A DNA stretch of 64,000 nucleotides from Paenibacillus nasutitermitis (GCF_014641075.1 NZ_BMHP01000001.1:2162171-2226170), one strand, 5' to 3'. Counted from the first letter of the stretch, positions 17,518-27,004 are shown. Numbers and translations: made by a program. Notes: generated by a model from the letters alone, not told the origin.

Positions 17518-19191
17518 ATGAGTGAGGCTTTGCGGATCCTCCGTATGGTGGAAGAACACTGGGAGCAGCTCTTGAACAAAATTGAACAGACCGATAATGA
17601 ATGGGAGAGGGAGGCCTTGGTCACAAGAGGCTTAATCAACCTTTTGTCACCTCTCTACTGCCATTCTGAATCCAACTATTACAGGGATGCAGCGCTGCTC
17701 CCTTGGATCGAACAGGGTGTGGAATGCCTTCTGAATGACCAATTAGACAGCGGATGCATCTCGTTGGTGAATTGCAACATTGACTCGCCGCCCGACACAG
17801 CCTTTCAAGTGCATGGCACTGCGGTCGCACTCCATGTATTGGAGCGAAGCGGTTTCCCTGAGCTGTCAAATGTGATCGGGGGGATTAAGCTGTTTCTGGA
17901 ACGGGCGAAGCCTTGTTTGCTGACCGGTGGCATCCATACACCGAATCATCGATGGGTGATGTGCGGCGCCTTGGCCAACATGTATGAAATATTCGGCGAC
18001 GAAGCATTCAAACAACGTGCCTTCCAGTTCCTCGACGAGGGTCTGGACATCACGGATTACGGTGAATGGACCGAACGCAGTAATGCAGTGTATAATTCTG
18101 CACTTGCCATTCACTTGATCGATGTCGCTGATGTGTTTGAACATATGCCATCGTACGAAGCAGTTCGACGTAATTTACTCATGATGCAATACATGTTCCA
18201 TCCGGATAACCATATTGTGACCGAATATTCCGGGCGCCAGGATCTGGGTCAGCGCGCAACAATGAATGATTGGTATTACACATCCCTGCATCTTATGGCG
18301 TCGAAGGACCGCAATCCCGTCCTAATCGCCATGGCCGCGCTAGCGGAGGAAACGGCGCAGGTCGGGTCCAATGCCTTGATGTATTGGATGTTATACCCAG
18401 AGAAAATGACATTACCGGAAGGTCAGATCGAACCCATGTCCGAGAACTATACGGTATTACTTGGCGAAGGGCATCGGGTGAGAGTCCCAGTCGACGTTCC
18501 TTACGGAAATCAAATCAGAAGACATCCATATGGCGCACCGCTCGTACGGCATCGTCGTGGAAAGCTCAGCGTGACGGTCATGTCGGGTCAGCCTGAACTG
18601 CTCTATATCCAGTTCGGCAATTCCCGGATGGTGGGTTATAAGCTCGGGCTCGGCTGGTTCGGGATTGCAAACGTATCCTTCCCTTCGATCGAACAGGTTG
18701 GGGATTCTCGATACCGCATGGACATAGAGCTGGAAGGATGTTATTTCGATTACTTGCCGCCGGAGAAGGTGCAAGGCTTGAACGGGTCTTTTGTCGATAT
18801 GCCTAATCTAGAGCGTACGAAGACGCACGTCTCGAAGCTTCAGGCGGCGGTGGAGTTCGAACTGCTGGACAACGGCTTGAATATCATGCTTATTTCCGAC
18901 AACGTGCCCGGTATCTACTTTCAGCATGTGTTCCAGTTCGATCCGATGGGCAAGATCGACGGGGATGGGATACGGCCGACGGACATTCCTGGGATTCAAC
19001 AGCTCGCGAAAGGGTATGCCGTCTACGAGTATGAAGGGGATTGCATTGAGATCGGACCTGGAGAGAAGAAACATCGGGATGTCGTGATGCGTAATGAAAA
19101 GCCGAATCCGGATGTGATCCGGTTGACGATTAATAGCGTCACCCCCTTAAGACAGACCTTATCGATTCGCTGTTATGAAGCGCGGCAGTAA
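17518..19191 (+). CDS. Predicted intracellular alpha/alpha-toroid polysaccharide-active protein
   Basis: About 557 residues. ATG 17518 is nine bases after AGGAG, whereas ATG 17509 abuts it. There is no signal peptide. The first half is helical with toroid-like motifs: DTAFQVHGTAVALHVLE, GGIHTPNHRWVMCGALANMY and WTERSNAVYNSALAIHLID. The second half is beta-rich (GKLSVTVMSGQPELLYIQFG, GWFGIANVSFPS). This two-part plan recalls heparinase II/III-like and related polysaccharide lyases, but I cannot assign a family. The beta-helix protein encoded next and in the same direction suggests a joint role on oligosaccharides inside the cell. Confidence 0.6.
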   Translation: MSEALRILRMVEEHWEQLLNKIEQTDNEWEREALVTRGLINLLSPLYCHSESNYYRDAALLPWIEQGVECLLNDQLDSGCISLVNCNIDSPPDTAFQVHGTAVALHVLERSGFPELSNVIGGIKLFLERAKPCLLTGGIHTPNHRWVMCGALANMYEIFGDEAFKQRAFQFLDEGLDITDYGEWTERSNAVYNSALAIHLIDVADVFEHMPSYEAVRRNLLMMQYMFHPDNHIVTEYSGRQDLGQRATMNDWYYTSLHLMASKDRNPVLIAMAALAEETAQVGSNALMYWMLYPEKMTLPEGQIEPMSENYTVLLGEGHRVRVPVDVPYGNQIRRHPYGAPLVRHRRGKLSVTVMSGQPELLYIQFGNSRMVGYKLGLGWFGIANVSFPSIEQVGDSRYRMDIELEGCYFDYLPPEKVQGLNGSFVDMPNLERTKTHVSKLQAAVEFELLDNGLNIMLISDNVPGIYFQHVFQFDPMGKIDGDGIRPTDIPGIQQLAKGYAVYEYEGDCIEIGPGEKKHRDVVMRNEKPNPDVIRLTINSVTPLRQTLSIRCYEARQ

Positions 19192-19307
19192 GGACATATC
19201 GACTAGATGAACGGAATCGGGCTGTCATAGAGCGCCGGTTTCTCCATCCTCCCGGAGAATTGGTTCAATGGATATTGGCAGTCCTATTCTGAAAGGGAGC
19301 TACGAAG

Positions 19308-21647
19308 ATGACTGTAAATCAGGTGTACCGGGTATCCTCGACAGAAGAATTGATTGCGGCATTGGCAGAGTGTCGCGGAATAACAGGTCTAACTGAAATT
19401 GTACTCGCAGAAGGAGATTATTTTCTTAGCAGCACTTTGGTTCTTGACGCAGCCTATCAAGACCTGGTTATGCGGGGGGAAGGGCGTGTAAGGCTCATTG
19501 GCGGCAAGCGGCTCATGGGATGGAAGCCGGTAGAGGAAGCGGAAGTATTGACCCGGTTGGACCCCGAGGTTAGAGGGCGAATAATGGTCTGCGATTTAAC
19601 GAGTCTAGAGATCGAAGAAACGGGCGGTCTCGTGTCGCGCGGTTTCGGACGCCAGACGGCTCCTTCGCATGCCGAGCCGATCTGGAATGGCAAGCCGATG
19701 TCCCTCTCACAGTATCCCAAGCGGGGCGAGTTTTTGAAGATCACCGGATTTGCTCAGGGACGCATGAATGAGCTGGAAGAAATGGCGGGAATCCAGGAGC
19801 ATGGTTTTAACTACGATGATGACCGTCCCGCTGCATGGGCAGCCAACGACGATCTCTGGGTGCATGGCTACTGGAGCTTCGATTGGGCACAGTCCTATGA
19901 ACATGTCCAATCTATTGATTTGACCAGCAAGCATGTTCTCACGCAGCCGCCCTACGCGGTATCGCCGTTTCGTATCGGACAGCGCTTCTACTTTCTAAAT
20001 ATTCTCGAAGAAATTCGCTATCCCGGAGATTATTATCTTGACCGGAAGACCAATAAGTTGTATTTCTACCCGGATTCCGAAGCGTCGGATACGGATAATG
20101 AGCTGCTCTTGTCGATGTTAGAATCCCCGATCTGCAAGCTTGCCGGTTGTTTGCGGGTATCGCTTATTGGTGTGACATTCGAATGCACGCGCGGTGACGG
20201 ACTGCAAGTGGATGAGGGGTCTGACGTAGTTATCGACCGTTGTCTGTTCCGCCACATAGGGAATACGGCGATTCATATGGAAGGCGGCGTACGAAATACC
20301 ATCCGCAATTGCACGATCCATGACTGCGGAGACGGAGGAATCAACGCGTATGGCGGGGATCGCGTAACGCTTGCATCCAGTGAATTTACCATTACGAATA
20401 ATCATATCTATAGGATCGGGCAATGGAGCCGTTGCTACAACACGGCGATCAATATTAAAGGTGTCGGTATTCACGCGACTCATAACCTGATTCATGACCT
20501 CCCGCATATTGGCATTCTGTACTGGGGCAATGACATCGTTCTCGAGCACAATGAAATTTACAGCGTGTGTATGGAGACAGGAGACGCGGGGGCGATATAC
20601 TCCGGGCGTGATCTAAGTTCCAGAGGCAATCGCGTATGTCATAACTTCATCCATCATCTGGGCGGTGTCGGCCTGGGTACTATGGGGATCTACAATGACG
20701 ACGGAATATCGGGAACCGTAATGGAGGACAATTTCTTCCTCAAAGTCGGCCGTGCTGCCTTTATGGGCGGCGGCGTGGATTTTGTGGTGAGGAATAATGT
20801 TTTCGTCAAATGTTATCCAGCAATAACGGTGGATAGCCGCATTGCGCATACGAAGTATTTCTGGGGACCGGCCTATGAGGTGCTTAAGAAGAGCTTCTAT
20901 GAAGGGGCGTCATCTTGGCGCAAGGACCCGAGCGAACCTACACTTGACGCAAGTCAAAGTCCGTATATCGAACGGTACCCCGAGCTAGCCGAGATCGACC
21001 GGATGTTTAAAGAGAACCGTCCGATGACAGGCGCGGCACAAATCTCTCAGAATGTATTTTGCTCCAAAACGCTGTTTCGCTATTTCTATGACAAGCGGGA
21101 TGAAAATAACAAGAGAATGTATAATGGAGGCGCTCTGATACAGCCATCTAAGGAACAGCTCTCTGTTATTCTTGATTCTAGGCAAGATATTCATATGGAA
21201 TGGTCGGCTGGAAAAGGTTCATGGCTGTTCGAGAAAAATTTCACGGCCCAGCCTTCTGACTTTGAGGATGCCGAACTGGGCGAGATTGCAGTCCGCCAAG
21301 GATCCGAAGCTTACGACTATGGGTACGAACGCAGAGAATTAAGCACGATCGGGTTAATAGATGAGGATCGCGATGTAAATCCGCCCAAGATCATAACGAG
21401 CTTAACCTATTCATACAGGGGGGATAGGACGCTTATTCTGACGATTCGTAATGAAAGCAAACAGACCGTAAGTGGCGTGATCCAGCTTTATACGAGCAGC
21501 AATGTTCAGTTGGCTCATTACCAAGTACCCTTCTCGCTCAATCCCAAAGAAGAGAATTCCGTAGTCGTCGGAACAGTCGATAGGGATGACGAGTTCACAG
21601 TCGAGGCTAGGAGCGAATTGCCGGGCGTAAGGCCATCAAGAATCTGA
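19308..21647 (+). CDS. Right-handed parallel beta-helix protein (pectate-lyase-like fold)
   Basis: The 779-residue product, starting nine bases after GGGAG, has the beginning typical of beta-helix enzymes: VSSTEELIAALAE, IVLAEGDYFLSSTLVL, VRLIGGKRLMGWKPV. A long series of helix rungs follows, rich in asparagines and short beta strands (RNTIRNCTIHDCGDGGINAY, ITNNHIYRIG, IVLEHNEIYSV, RVCHNFIHHLGGVGLGTMGI, DFVVRNNVFVKCYP). The C terminus is a small beta domain. No signal peptide is visible, so it is probably cytoplasmic. Such proteins act as polysaccharide lyases, epimerases or glycosidases; the substrate cannot be named. It is likely cotranscribed with the preceding gene. Confidence 0.7.
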   Translation: MTVNQVYRVSSTEELIAALAECRGITGLTEIVLAEGDYFLSSTLVLDAAYQDLVMRGEGRVRLIGGKRLMGWKPVEEAEVLTRLDPEVRGRIMVCDLTSLEIEETGGLVSRGFGRQTAPSHAEPIWNGKPMSLSQYPKRGEFLKITGFAQGRMNELEEMAGIQEHGFNYDDDRPAAWAANDDLWVHGYWSFDWAQSYEHVQSIDLTSKHVLTQPPYAVSPFRIGQRFYFLNILEEIRYPGDYYLDRKTNKLYFYPDSEASDTDNELLLSMLESPICKLAGCLRVSLIGVTFECTRGDGLQVDEGSDVVIDRCLFRHIGNTAIHMEGGVRNTIRNCTIHDCGDGGINAYGGDRVTLASSEFTITNNHIYRIGQWSRCYNTAINIKGVGIHATHNLIHDLPHIGILYWGNDIVLEHNEIYSVCMETGDAGAIYSGRDLSSRGNRVCHNFIHHLGGVGLGTMGIYNDDGISGTVMEDNFFLKVGRAAFMGGGVDFVVRNNVFVKCYPAITVDSRIAHTKYFWGPAYEVLKKSFYEGASSWRKDPSEPTLDASQSPYIERYPELAEIDRMFKENRPMTGAAQISQNVFCSKTLFRYFYDKRDENNKRMYNGGALIQPSKEQLSVILDSRQDIHMEWSAGKGSWLFEKNFTAQPSDFEDAELGEIAVRQGSEAYDYGYERRELSTIGLIDEDRDVNPPKIITSLTYSYRGDRTLILTIRNESKQTVSGVIQLYTSSNVQLAHYQVPFSLNPKEENSVVVGTVDRDDEFTVEARSELPGVRPSRI

Positions 21648-21823
21648 ATCGGAGGATTTCTTCCATACACGTTTCTCACATTATCCTCATCTACTTCTTC
21701 GTCATCATGTATGTAACCAATGGCCTCACTGGTAGGGAATGGGTCGCCAGAAAAGGGAAATAGCAGCCGATGCCGATTTGCTAGATCGGCAACAAACTGC
21801 TTTTCCGAAATAAGCGGACAGGC
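21648..21823 (-). other. Possible minus-strand gene remnant
   Basis: On the minus strand a protein-like stretch reads ISEKQFVADLANRHRLLFPF and SGDPFPTSEAIGYIHDDEEV. A TGA lies just upstream in frame and no start is found. It continues into the antisense of the beta-helix gene without a clear end. I do not recognise the family; it may be a truncated gene. Confidence 0.25.
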
Positions 21824-21969
21824 TCAGCAAGTTAGGGCTCATTTCAATAACTCTACTAGACTTGTAGGAGTTCAGTATCTTAGATGGAATGACAGAAGAC
21901 CGACGCCCGCACAAATAAATAGTGCCACCCGAATAGTAGGTTACCTTTACTGTGTTCTTTATGAAGCCG

Positions 21970-22152
21970 TTACACTCTGTGAAACAGGGAACGTACTCCG
22001 TTGACGATTAAGGCGACTGCGAATACACTCACAACTATGATGCCTACCGCATCAAACAGAGATTCCAGGCTTGGCAGCAAATCGGATATAGGGACGTAAA
22101 TGAGGCTGAAACCACCAATGACACCACCCAGGGAGCTTATAAACTTAGACAT
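21970..22152 (-). CDS. Small two-helix membrane protein
   Basis: A 60-residue product with a very strong ribosome binding site (AAGGAGGTG before ATG 22152); longer starts lack one. It has two hydrophobic segments, ISSLGGVIGGFSLIYVPISD and AVGIIVVSVFAVALIVNGV, separated by LLPSLESLFD, and a basic end (RSLFHRV). It stands alone and is divergent from the phosphatase-like gene. No family is recognised; a small stress- or sporulation-related membrane protein is possible. Confidence 0.6.
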   Translation of the reverse strand: MSKFISSLGGVIGGFSLIYVPISDLLPSLESLFDAVGIIVVSVFAVALIVNGVRSLFHRV

Positions 22153-22218
22153 ATTGTTACACCTCCTTAAGCGATAATACACAGTTTATGCATGAGAGAT
22201 TAATAGTGTGATAGAATC

Positions 22219-22253
22219 ACGAGGCTTCCAGTATGAAAAGGCTGCCTCGTTAA
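22219..22253. repeat. Short dispersed hairpin (CCAGTATGAAA type), copy 1
   Basis: ACGAGGC and GCCTCGT flank a centre with CCAGTATGAAA, followed by TTAAA. A closely related sequence occurs at 43574-43610, with the same centre and the same CCTCGTTAA end. Both lie shortly before a gene start. Confidence 0.6.
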
Positions 22254-22316
22254 ACGATAGAGCAGGATTGCTCATCATAGAATACCTAATACGATTTGAG
22301 GTTAGGAGGGCTGAAA

Positions 22317-22748
22317 ATGGATTTCATATTTATTCGGCACGGCCATGGAGAACATCTCAACGATTATCCAAATCGGTTGAATACTCTGCATCCTAGTCTT
22401 ACAGAGTACGGCAAATTTCAAGTATCGCAGCTACGAAATAAAATTAAAATGGATCCTGACGATTTAGTTCTTGTAAGTCCAACTAAACGTACAATTGAGA
22501 CGTATGGAGATACTGAAATTCTTGATTTCAAGTTGGATTGCTGGAAAGAAGGGATTAATCGGATCGAACAAGATATTTTTGAAGGATTTGCTAAGCGGTT
22601 AATAGATTGGATCGGGGAAAGCTATAAAAAAATATTCATTATTTCACATGATGGTACGATAACGAATTATCGGATATTGCTTGGAGAAAAAGGATTGACC
22701 AGAAAAGATTTTCTCGGTGAGGCTGGGGTATATCGAATGAAGTTGTAG
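22317..22748 (+). CDS. Histidine phosphatase-family protein, shortened
   Basis: ATG 22317 follows TTAGGAGG. The 143-residue protein begins MDFIFIRHGHGEH, the phosphoglycerate-mutase-type RHG motif with the phospho-accepting His. It retains VSPTKRTIET and the second catalytic His in IFIISHDGTITNYR. Relatives I recall are about 180-190 residues long; here the central part after RTIET is compressed, which suggests an internal in-frame deletion. Catalytic residues remain, so activity cannot be excluded. Substrate unknown. Confidence 0.7.
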   Translation: MDFIFIRHGHGEHLNDYPNRLNTLHPSLTEYGKFQVSQLRNKIKMDPDDLVLVSPTKRTIETYGDTEILDFKLDCWKEGINRIEQDIFEGFAKRLIDWIGESYKKIFIISHDGTITNYRILLGEKGLTRKDFLGEAGVYRMKL

Positions 22749-22780
22749 TCTGTATCAGCAGCCGGCCATATCATGCAACA

Positions 22781-23731
22781 TTAAGGATACAGTTCTTTCA
22801 TCCCTTCTAACTTACATTTTATATACGTTATGGCTTCCATCGGCTCTGCAATTTTTGCTTCTTGTCCCAGCTCCCATATCATATCCGTATAAAACTCCAA
22901 TTTGTTAACCGGTATGTGCATACGAATAATTCCTCCTCCATCGTCCTGACTTTCGATGAAATCTCTCAACCTTCCGTTCTCCTCTAATTTTCTCATTCCT
23001 TCTTGTGTTACGTGAACACAAAATAAAGTTTTTTCTTGACGCTCTAACTCCTCCGCATCCCAGTTGAACACTGACTTCCTATCTACATCTTCAAGACAAG
23101 AAACGTTATCATTCAGACTAGCGGTCAAAATTCGATCCGCTCGAAATAGTCTGTACGCTTGTCTCGTAAAACAAAAAGCCGGACAGTACCAATAACCACG
23201 GTCAGAAAAAAGTCCAATGGGCTGAATTTTTCTGGTATCCGGTCCGTTTCCGCTTGAATTGTACTCAATCGTAACGGCAGATTTTATCATGATTGCTTGT
23301 AATAAAACGGAGAGGCATGTGACCGACATACTCCGGTTTGGGGACCAAATGGCTACTTTATCCTGTAATCGGTTAATTTGTTCTCTCACATCAGACGGCA
23401 AATAGTGATAGAACTTATCTAGTGCCGATTCCGCTTGATCACCGAACGGAAGTGCACCAAAGTATCGTAGAGACTGGACGGCGAAAAAAATCGCAATTGC
23501 CTCGCTTTCAGTAAACGCTATTGGCGGAAGTATACGCTCATTTAGAAGCCTGTAACCGCCACCACGGCCTTGAATGGAATAAAGGGGTACCCCTAGTTCT
23601 CCCAGATCGGTTAAATCCCTAGAAATCGTTCGTGGTGAAACACCTAAATCCATCGCAAGCTCCGGAATGGTAAATGATTTTTTTGCATTAATGATCATCA
23701 TCAATCGCAATAATCGTTGAGATTTATACAT
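22781..23731 (-). CDS. HTH-11/WYL-domain transcriptional regulator
   Basis: The 316-residue protein has an N-terminal DeoR-like HTH (FTIPELAMDLGVSPRTISRDL) and the usual linker GVPLYSIQGRGGGYRLLNER. A WYL domain follows, with IEYNSS, RKIQPIGLFSDRGYWYCPAF and YRLFRADRI. WYL proteins bind small or nucleic-acid-like ligands and often control the gene next door. Here the divergent genes are the NTF2-like pair at 23850-24415, with a perfect inverted repeat in between. It is a paralogue of the regulator at 41735. Confidence 0.85.
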   Translation of the reverse strand: MYKSQRLLRLMMIINAKKSFTIPELAMDLGVSPRTISRDLTDLGELGVPLYSIQGRGGGYRLLNERILPPIAFTESEAIAIFFAVQSLRYFGALPFGDQAESALDKFYHYLPSDVREQINRLQDKVAIWSPNRSMSVTCLSVLLQAIMIKSAVTIEYNSSGNGPDTRKIQPIGLFSDRGYWYCPAFCFTRQAYRLFRADRILTASLNDNVSCLEDVDRKSVFNWDAEELERQEKTLFCVHVTQEGMRKLEENGRLRDFIESQDDGGGIIRMHIPVNKLEFYTDMIWELGQEAKIAEPMEAITYIKCKLEGMKELYP

Positions 23732-23764
23732 AAGCCCGCATCCTTTTTTTTTTAATCATATCAC

Positions 23765-23793
23765 ATAAACATGTAAGTACCTGTCATGTTTAT
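23765..23793. promoter_or_regulatory. Inverted repeat between WYL regulator and NTF2-like genes
   Basis: ATAAACATG, an 11-base spacer and CATGTTTAT form a perfect nine-base dyad midway between the divergent genes. It is the likely operator of the WYL regulator. Confidence 0.6.
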
Positions 23794-23849
23794 AGGATAT
23801 TCTTGTTTTGTCAGGAGACAAGATTATCGTTTCAGGAGGGAATCAAAAA

Positions 23850-23993
23850 GTGATCGAGGTAAACAAGTTCGTTGAAAAGTATGTAGCGGTTTGGAATGAT
23901 TCAGATGAAAGTACCCGGCGTATTATTTTAAAGAAAAAACGCCAAATTACTACGCATATCAATTTTGAGCAAGAGAGGAGTTTACCCCAATGA
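23850..23993 (+). pseudogene. Truncated NTF2/SnoaL-like protein
   Basis: GTG 23850 has AGGAGG upstream. The N terminus IEVNKFVEKYVAVWNDSDES is the start of an NTF2-like (SnoaL) domain. The expected continuation, usually ending in a WxxDG-type motif, is replaced after RRIIL by a lysine-rich stretch and a stop at residue 48. It is probably a frameshifted or deleted copy, now a leader-like ORF whose stop overlaps the next start (ATGATGA). Confidence 0.55.
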
Positions 23994-24415
23994 TGAAGGA
24001 TAATTATACAGGCCAGCCAAATGGAAGAGATGTGAAAACTTCGCCATGCAGTCGAGCCTTTCAGGCTTTTCGTTCAGCATTTGAAGATGGGGACACGACT
24101 GATTTCCTCGCCCTTGCTGCAGAGGAATTTCATTTCTCGATCCCTTTACCATACGATGATTGGAAAGATAAACAGGTTGGTAAGCAAAGGTTTAAAGAAC
24201 TGGTCAGCTTTGAAAGGGAAGTGCTTCGCGTAAAGCTTACTCCCCTTATTGTACTTTACGATCTCCATGTTGGAGTCGTAGTTTTTCAGGCCGAGGGGAC
24301 ATTGAATAAACAACCTTATCGCAATGAACTAACGGTAGTTTTCGAATTTGAGGGCGATCAAATCAAATCATTCAAAGAATTTGTTGGTATGCCACTAAAA
24401 AGTTACGAGAATTAG
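23990..24415 (+). CDS. NTF2/SnoaL-like protein (paralogue of 28776-29180)
   Basis: The 141-residue product starts nine bases after GAGAGGAG. Its core AFQAFRSAFEDGDTTDFLAL, EEFHFSIPLPYDDW, RFKELVSFEREVLRVKLTPL and the end KSFKEFVGMPLKSYEN match the protein at 28776 almost segment by segment. The fold is probably a small NTF2-like cone with a ligand pocket; function unknown. It lies downstream of a truncated NTF2-like ORF and opposite a WYL regulator, its likely controller. Confidence 0.7.
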   Translation: MMKDNYTGQPNGRDVKTSPCSRAFQAFRSAFEDGDTTDFLALAAEEFHFSIPLPYDDWKDKQVGKQRFKELVSFEREVLRVKLTPLIVLYDLHVGVVVFQAEGTLNKQPYRNELTVVFEFEGDQIKSFKEFVGMPLKSYEN

Positions 24416-24539
24416 ATAAAAATTCCGTCAGTAGCATCGGTAATGTTCTATCCTCATCCCAATTTGCTCAATATACGGTAGTAGGGTATTCTATAGAAGT
24501 GTGAGCAGGATGGATAGATATCGAAAGGAGGTTGATAAG

Positions 24540-25523
24540 GTGGACCTAATCAATTCATCTATCAATCAGTTCCTGGAACAGATGAAATTTGCTTATCAGA
24601 CCAAGGATCAAACGGAGCAGATGAGATGCAAGGGGTCAGCGGGTGATGGGTTTGTTATGCGATTGGTTCCCAGGCCTGATATGCTGATCATGATAACCAA
24701 CTGCACCTTCGCTGAGGATACGCAGGTCAACTTTGCTATTGAAGAAGCGATGGTCGAGTTGATGATATGTTTTCAAGGTGAGGGTGCGGTTCAGGCAGCA
24801 GGAGTGTATGGCACAATTCGTCCGAATACGTTAACGCTTGGACTTATGAACGGCATAAAGGGAGAGTATTTTTTTGCCGGAGACCGGCCGATGATTACGT
24901 TAGGCATTCATATTTCGGCTGCTACATTCAATCGTTATCTTACAGGGTTAGACGGATCTCAATCGACGGATTTCAAACAATTGATCGGCAGTCGGCCGCT
25001 ATTTCAGCTCCAGCAATCTATTCTTGATACACCGATCTTACAGTTGGCCACTCAAATTATGAATATTCCCTATACCCAAAATATCCGTAATATCGCGTTG
25101 GAGAGCCTAGCTCTGGAGATAATATCCTATGCTTTGCAGTGTTTCGTATTTGATTCGAATCGTCCTGACCTGCCGGCTGCGATAACCAAAAGTGAATTCC
25201 AGAGGCTGCAGCATGCGAAAGAAGTGTTGCTGCATCAGATGGATAATCCGCCCTCACTGCTGGAGCTGTCCCGCATCATTGGGATGAATGATTTCAAGCT
25301 GAAGCATCACTTCAAAGCAGTATTCGGTACGACAGTATTTGGTTATCTGCGAGATATACGGATGGAGAAGGCAATACTGCTGCTGCAAGATGGAATGACG
25401 AGTGTAAGTATGGCCGCGGCGCATGTAGGTTATACCAATGCGAGTTATTTTGCAAGTGCATTTCGTAAACGTTACGGGATGAATCCAAGCGAATTCCTTC
25501 ATTATGCAAATAATATCCGCTGA
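24540..25523 (+). CDS. AraC-family regulator, PchR-like
   Basis: GTG 24540 is preceded by AAAGGAGG at eight bases; upstream in-frame starts at 24501 and 24510 lack this. The protein of about 327 residues has an N-terminal sensory part (MVELMICFQGEGAVQ, GLMNGIKGEYFFAGD) and a C-terminal AraC double HTH (SLLELSRIIGMNDFKLKHHF, SVSMAAAHVGYTNASYFASA). The end FRKRYGMNPSEFL is typical. The overall plan resembles PchR-type regulators that respond to siderophores. It is followed after about 70 bases by an MFS exporter, its probable target. Confidence 0.85.
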   Translation: MDLINSSINQFLEQMKFAYQTKDQTEQMRCKGSAGDGFVMRLVPRPDMLIMITNCTFAEDTQVNFAIEEAMVELMICFQGEGAVQAAGVYGTIRPNTLTLGLMNGIKGEYFFAGDRPMITLGIHISAATFNRYLTGLDGSQSTDFKQLIGSRPLFQLQQSILDTPILQLATQIMNIPYTQNIRNIALESLALEIISYALQCFVFDSNRPDLPAAITKSEFQRLQHAKEVLLHQMDNPPSLLELSRIIGMNDFKLKHHFKAVFGTTVFGYLRDIRMEKAILLLQDGMTSVSMAAAHVGYTNASYFASAFRKRYGMNPSEFLHYANNIR

Positions 25524-25594
25524 GCATTGCTGCTATCCGTGAGGAGGTAGCATCCATGTTTATCCGTATTCTATACTAAAGCAACAGGTAGAAT

Positions 25595-27004
25595 ATGCGT
25601 AGACAAGGATGGGATAAGATGGATAAAATAATGGCTGACGATGCAGCGGCTTATAAACTTGACGGGAAGAAAGCCGTTCCATGGATTTTGTTCGTGATGT
25701 TCTTCGGCGTGTTAAATGAAACGGTGTTTAATATATCAACGCCCAAGGTAGCGGTTCAATATGACTTGTCACCTACAGGAGTCAGTTGGATTATTACAGT
25801 CTTCTTTATTACCTTCGGTATCGGAACAGTCGTATACGGGAAGCTTGCCGATATGTACAGCGTACGTGCGTTAATTACGAATGGGCTTGTCATTTATGCT
25901 CTCGGCGCTTTGGTTGGATTTCTTATGCAGCAGTGGTATGCAGCTGTCATTATTGGAAGGGCTATACAAGGTGTAGGAGCTTCGGCAATTCCGGCGTTGA
26001 TTATGATTGTGACAGCCAGATATTTTTCACCGCCCGATCGGAGCAAGTTGTTTGGCATTCTGGCTTCGACCTCATCTTTTGCCATCGGCATAGGTCCCGT
26101 TGTAGGCGGCATCATCTCAGCCTATATTCATTGGTCAGCTTTATTTCTTCTTTCGCTCATTCCGCTGTTATCCATCCCGTTCTTCCGCCGAACGTTTCCT
26201 ATTGAGGTAAAGCGAGAAGGAAGGTTGGATATACCGGGACTTCTAATGCTTAGCGTGAGTGTGACCACATTTGTATTCTGGTTCACAGATCCGTCATGGC
26301 TGTTGCTGCTGTTGGGAATAGCGGCACTAGGCGCCTTTATATGGCGGATACGCACAGCTGCAGAACCCTTCATACAACCTGAACTTTTCAGAATCCGTTC
26401 TTATCGCACGGGACTGCTGGCAGGAACGATCTTGTTCATTGTAATGACCGGAATGCCATTTGTTCTTCCACTTTTCTTAAGCGGAGTACATGGATTCAAT
26501 ACAGATCGGATCGGCCTCATGTTGTTCCCGGGTTCGATAAGTGCGGTCGTCTTTGGAACGATTGCCGGACGGTTGGCGGCGAGCAAGGGGGCCAACTATG
26601 TAGCTTATATCGGACTATTGCTTGTTGGAGCAGCCCTGCTCGGAGTCATGTTTATGATGACACAATGGATTTGGTACATCGCGTTCATGTTGATCCCCCT
26701 ATATATAGGTTTCGCATTCGTCCAAACCGGTCTCTATGACAAGTTGGCCCAAGTTATTCCACTGGAGCTGATGGGTGTTGGAATGGGGCTCTTCGGGCTT
26801 ATTGCTCAAATATCTGGAGCGTTCGGAACGGCTGCGATTGCCCAGGTGTTGAACAAGGATTGGCTTGGCCACAGCATTGTTCCGATGTTTGAACTGGGAG
26901 CATCGACAGCCTACTGGAATTTGTTAATTGGATTTATAGTGCTGATTATCGTAGCCTGGCTGCTATATCGGTTGGCATTCGGTCACAAGAGGCAAGGACG
27001 ATGA
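25595..27004 (+). CDS. 14-helix MFS exporter, TetA(L)/DHA2-like
   Basis: The 469-residue membrane protein has the DHA2 layout. FFGVLNETVFNISTPKVAVQ in helix 1 and VSWIITVFFITFGIGTVVYG with KLADMYSVR (motif A) resemble Gram-positive TetA(K/L) pumps. The motif C-like stretch SSFAIGIGPVVGGIISAYIH marks a drug/proton antiporter. Hydrophobic segments continue to the C terminus. It likely exports a drug, or, given the PchR-like regulator in front, a siderophore. ATG 25595 is assumed; ATG 25619 is also possible. Confidence 0.85.
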   Translation: MRRQGWDKMDKIMADDAAAYKLDGKKAVPWILFVMFFGVLNETVFNISTPKVAVQYDLSPTGVSWIITVFFITFGIGTVVYGKLADMYSVRALITNGLVIYALGALVGFLMQQWYAAVIIGRAIQGVGASAIPALIMIVTARYFSPPDRSKLFGILASTSSFAIGIGPVVGGIISAYIHWSALFLLSLIPLLSIPFFRRTFPIEVKREGRLDIPGLLMLSVSVTTFVFWFTDPSWLLLLLGIAALGAFIWRIRTAAEPFIQPELFRIRSYRTGLLAGTILFIVMTGMPFVLPLFLSGVHGFNTDRIGLMLFPGSISAVVFGTIAGRLAASKGANYVAYIGLLLVGAALLGVMFMMTQWIWYIAFMLIPLYIGFAFVQTGLYDKLAQVIPLELMGVGMGLFGLIAQISGAFGTAAIAQVLNKDWLGHSIVPMFELGASTAYWNLLIGFIVLIIVAWLLYRLAFGHKRQGR

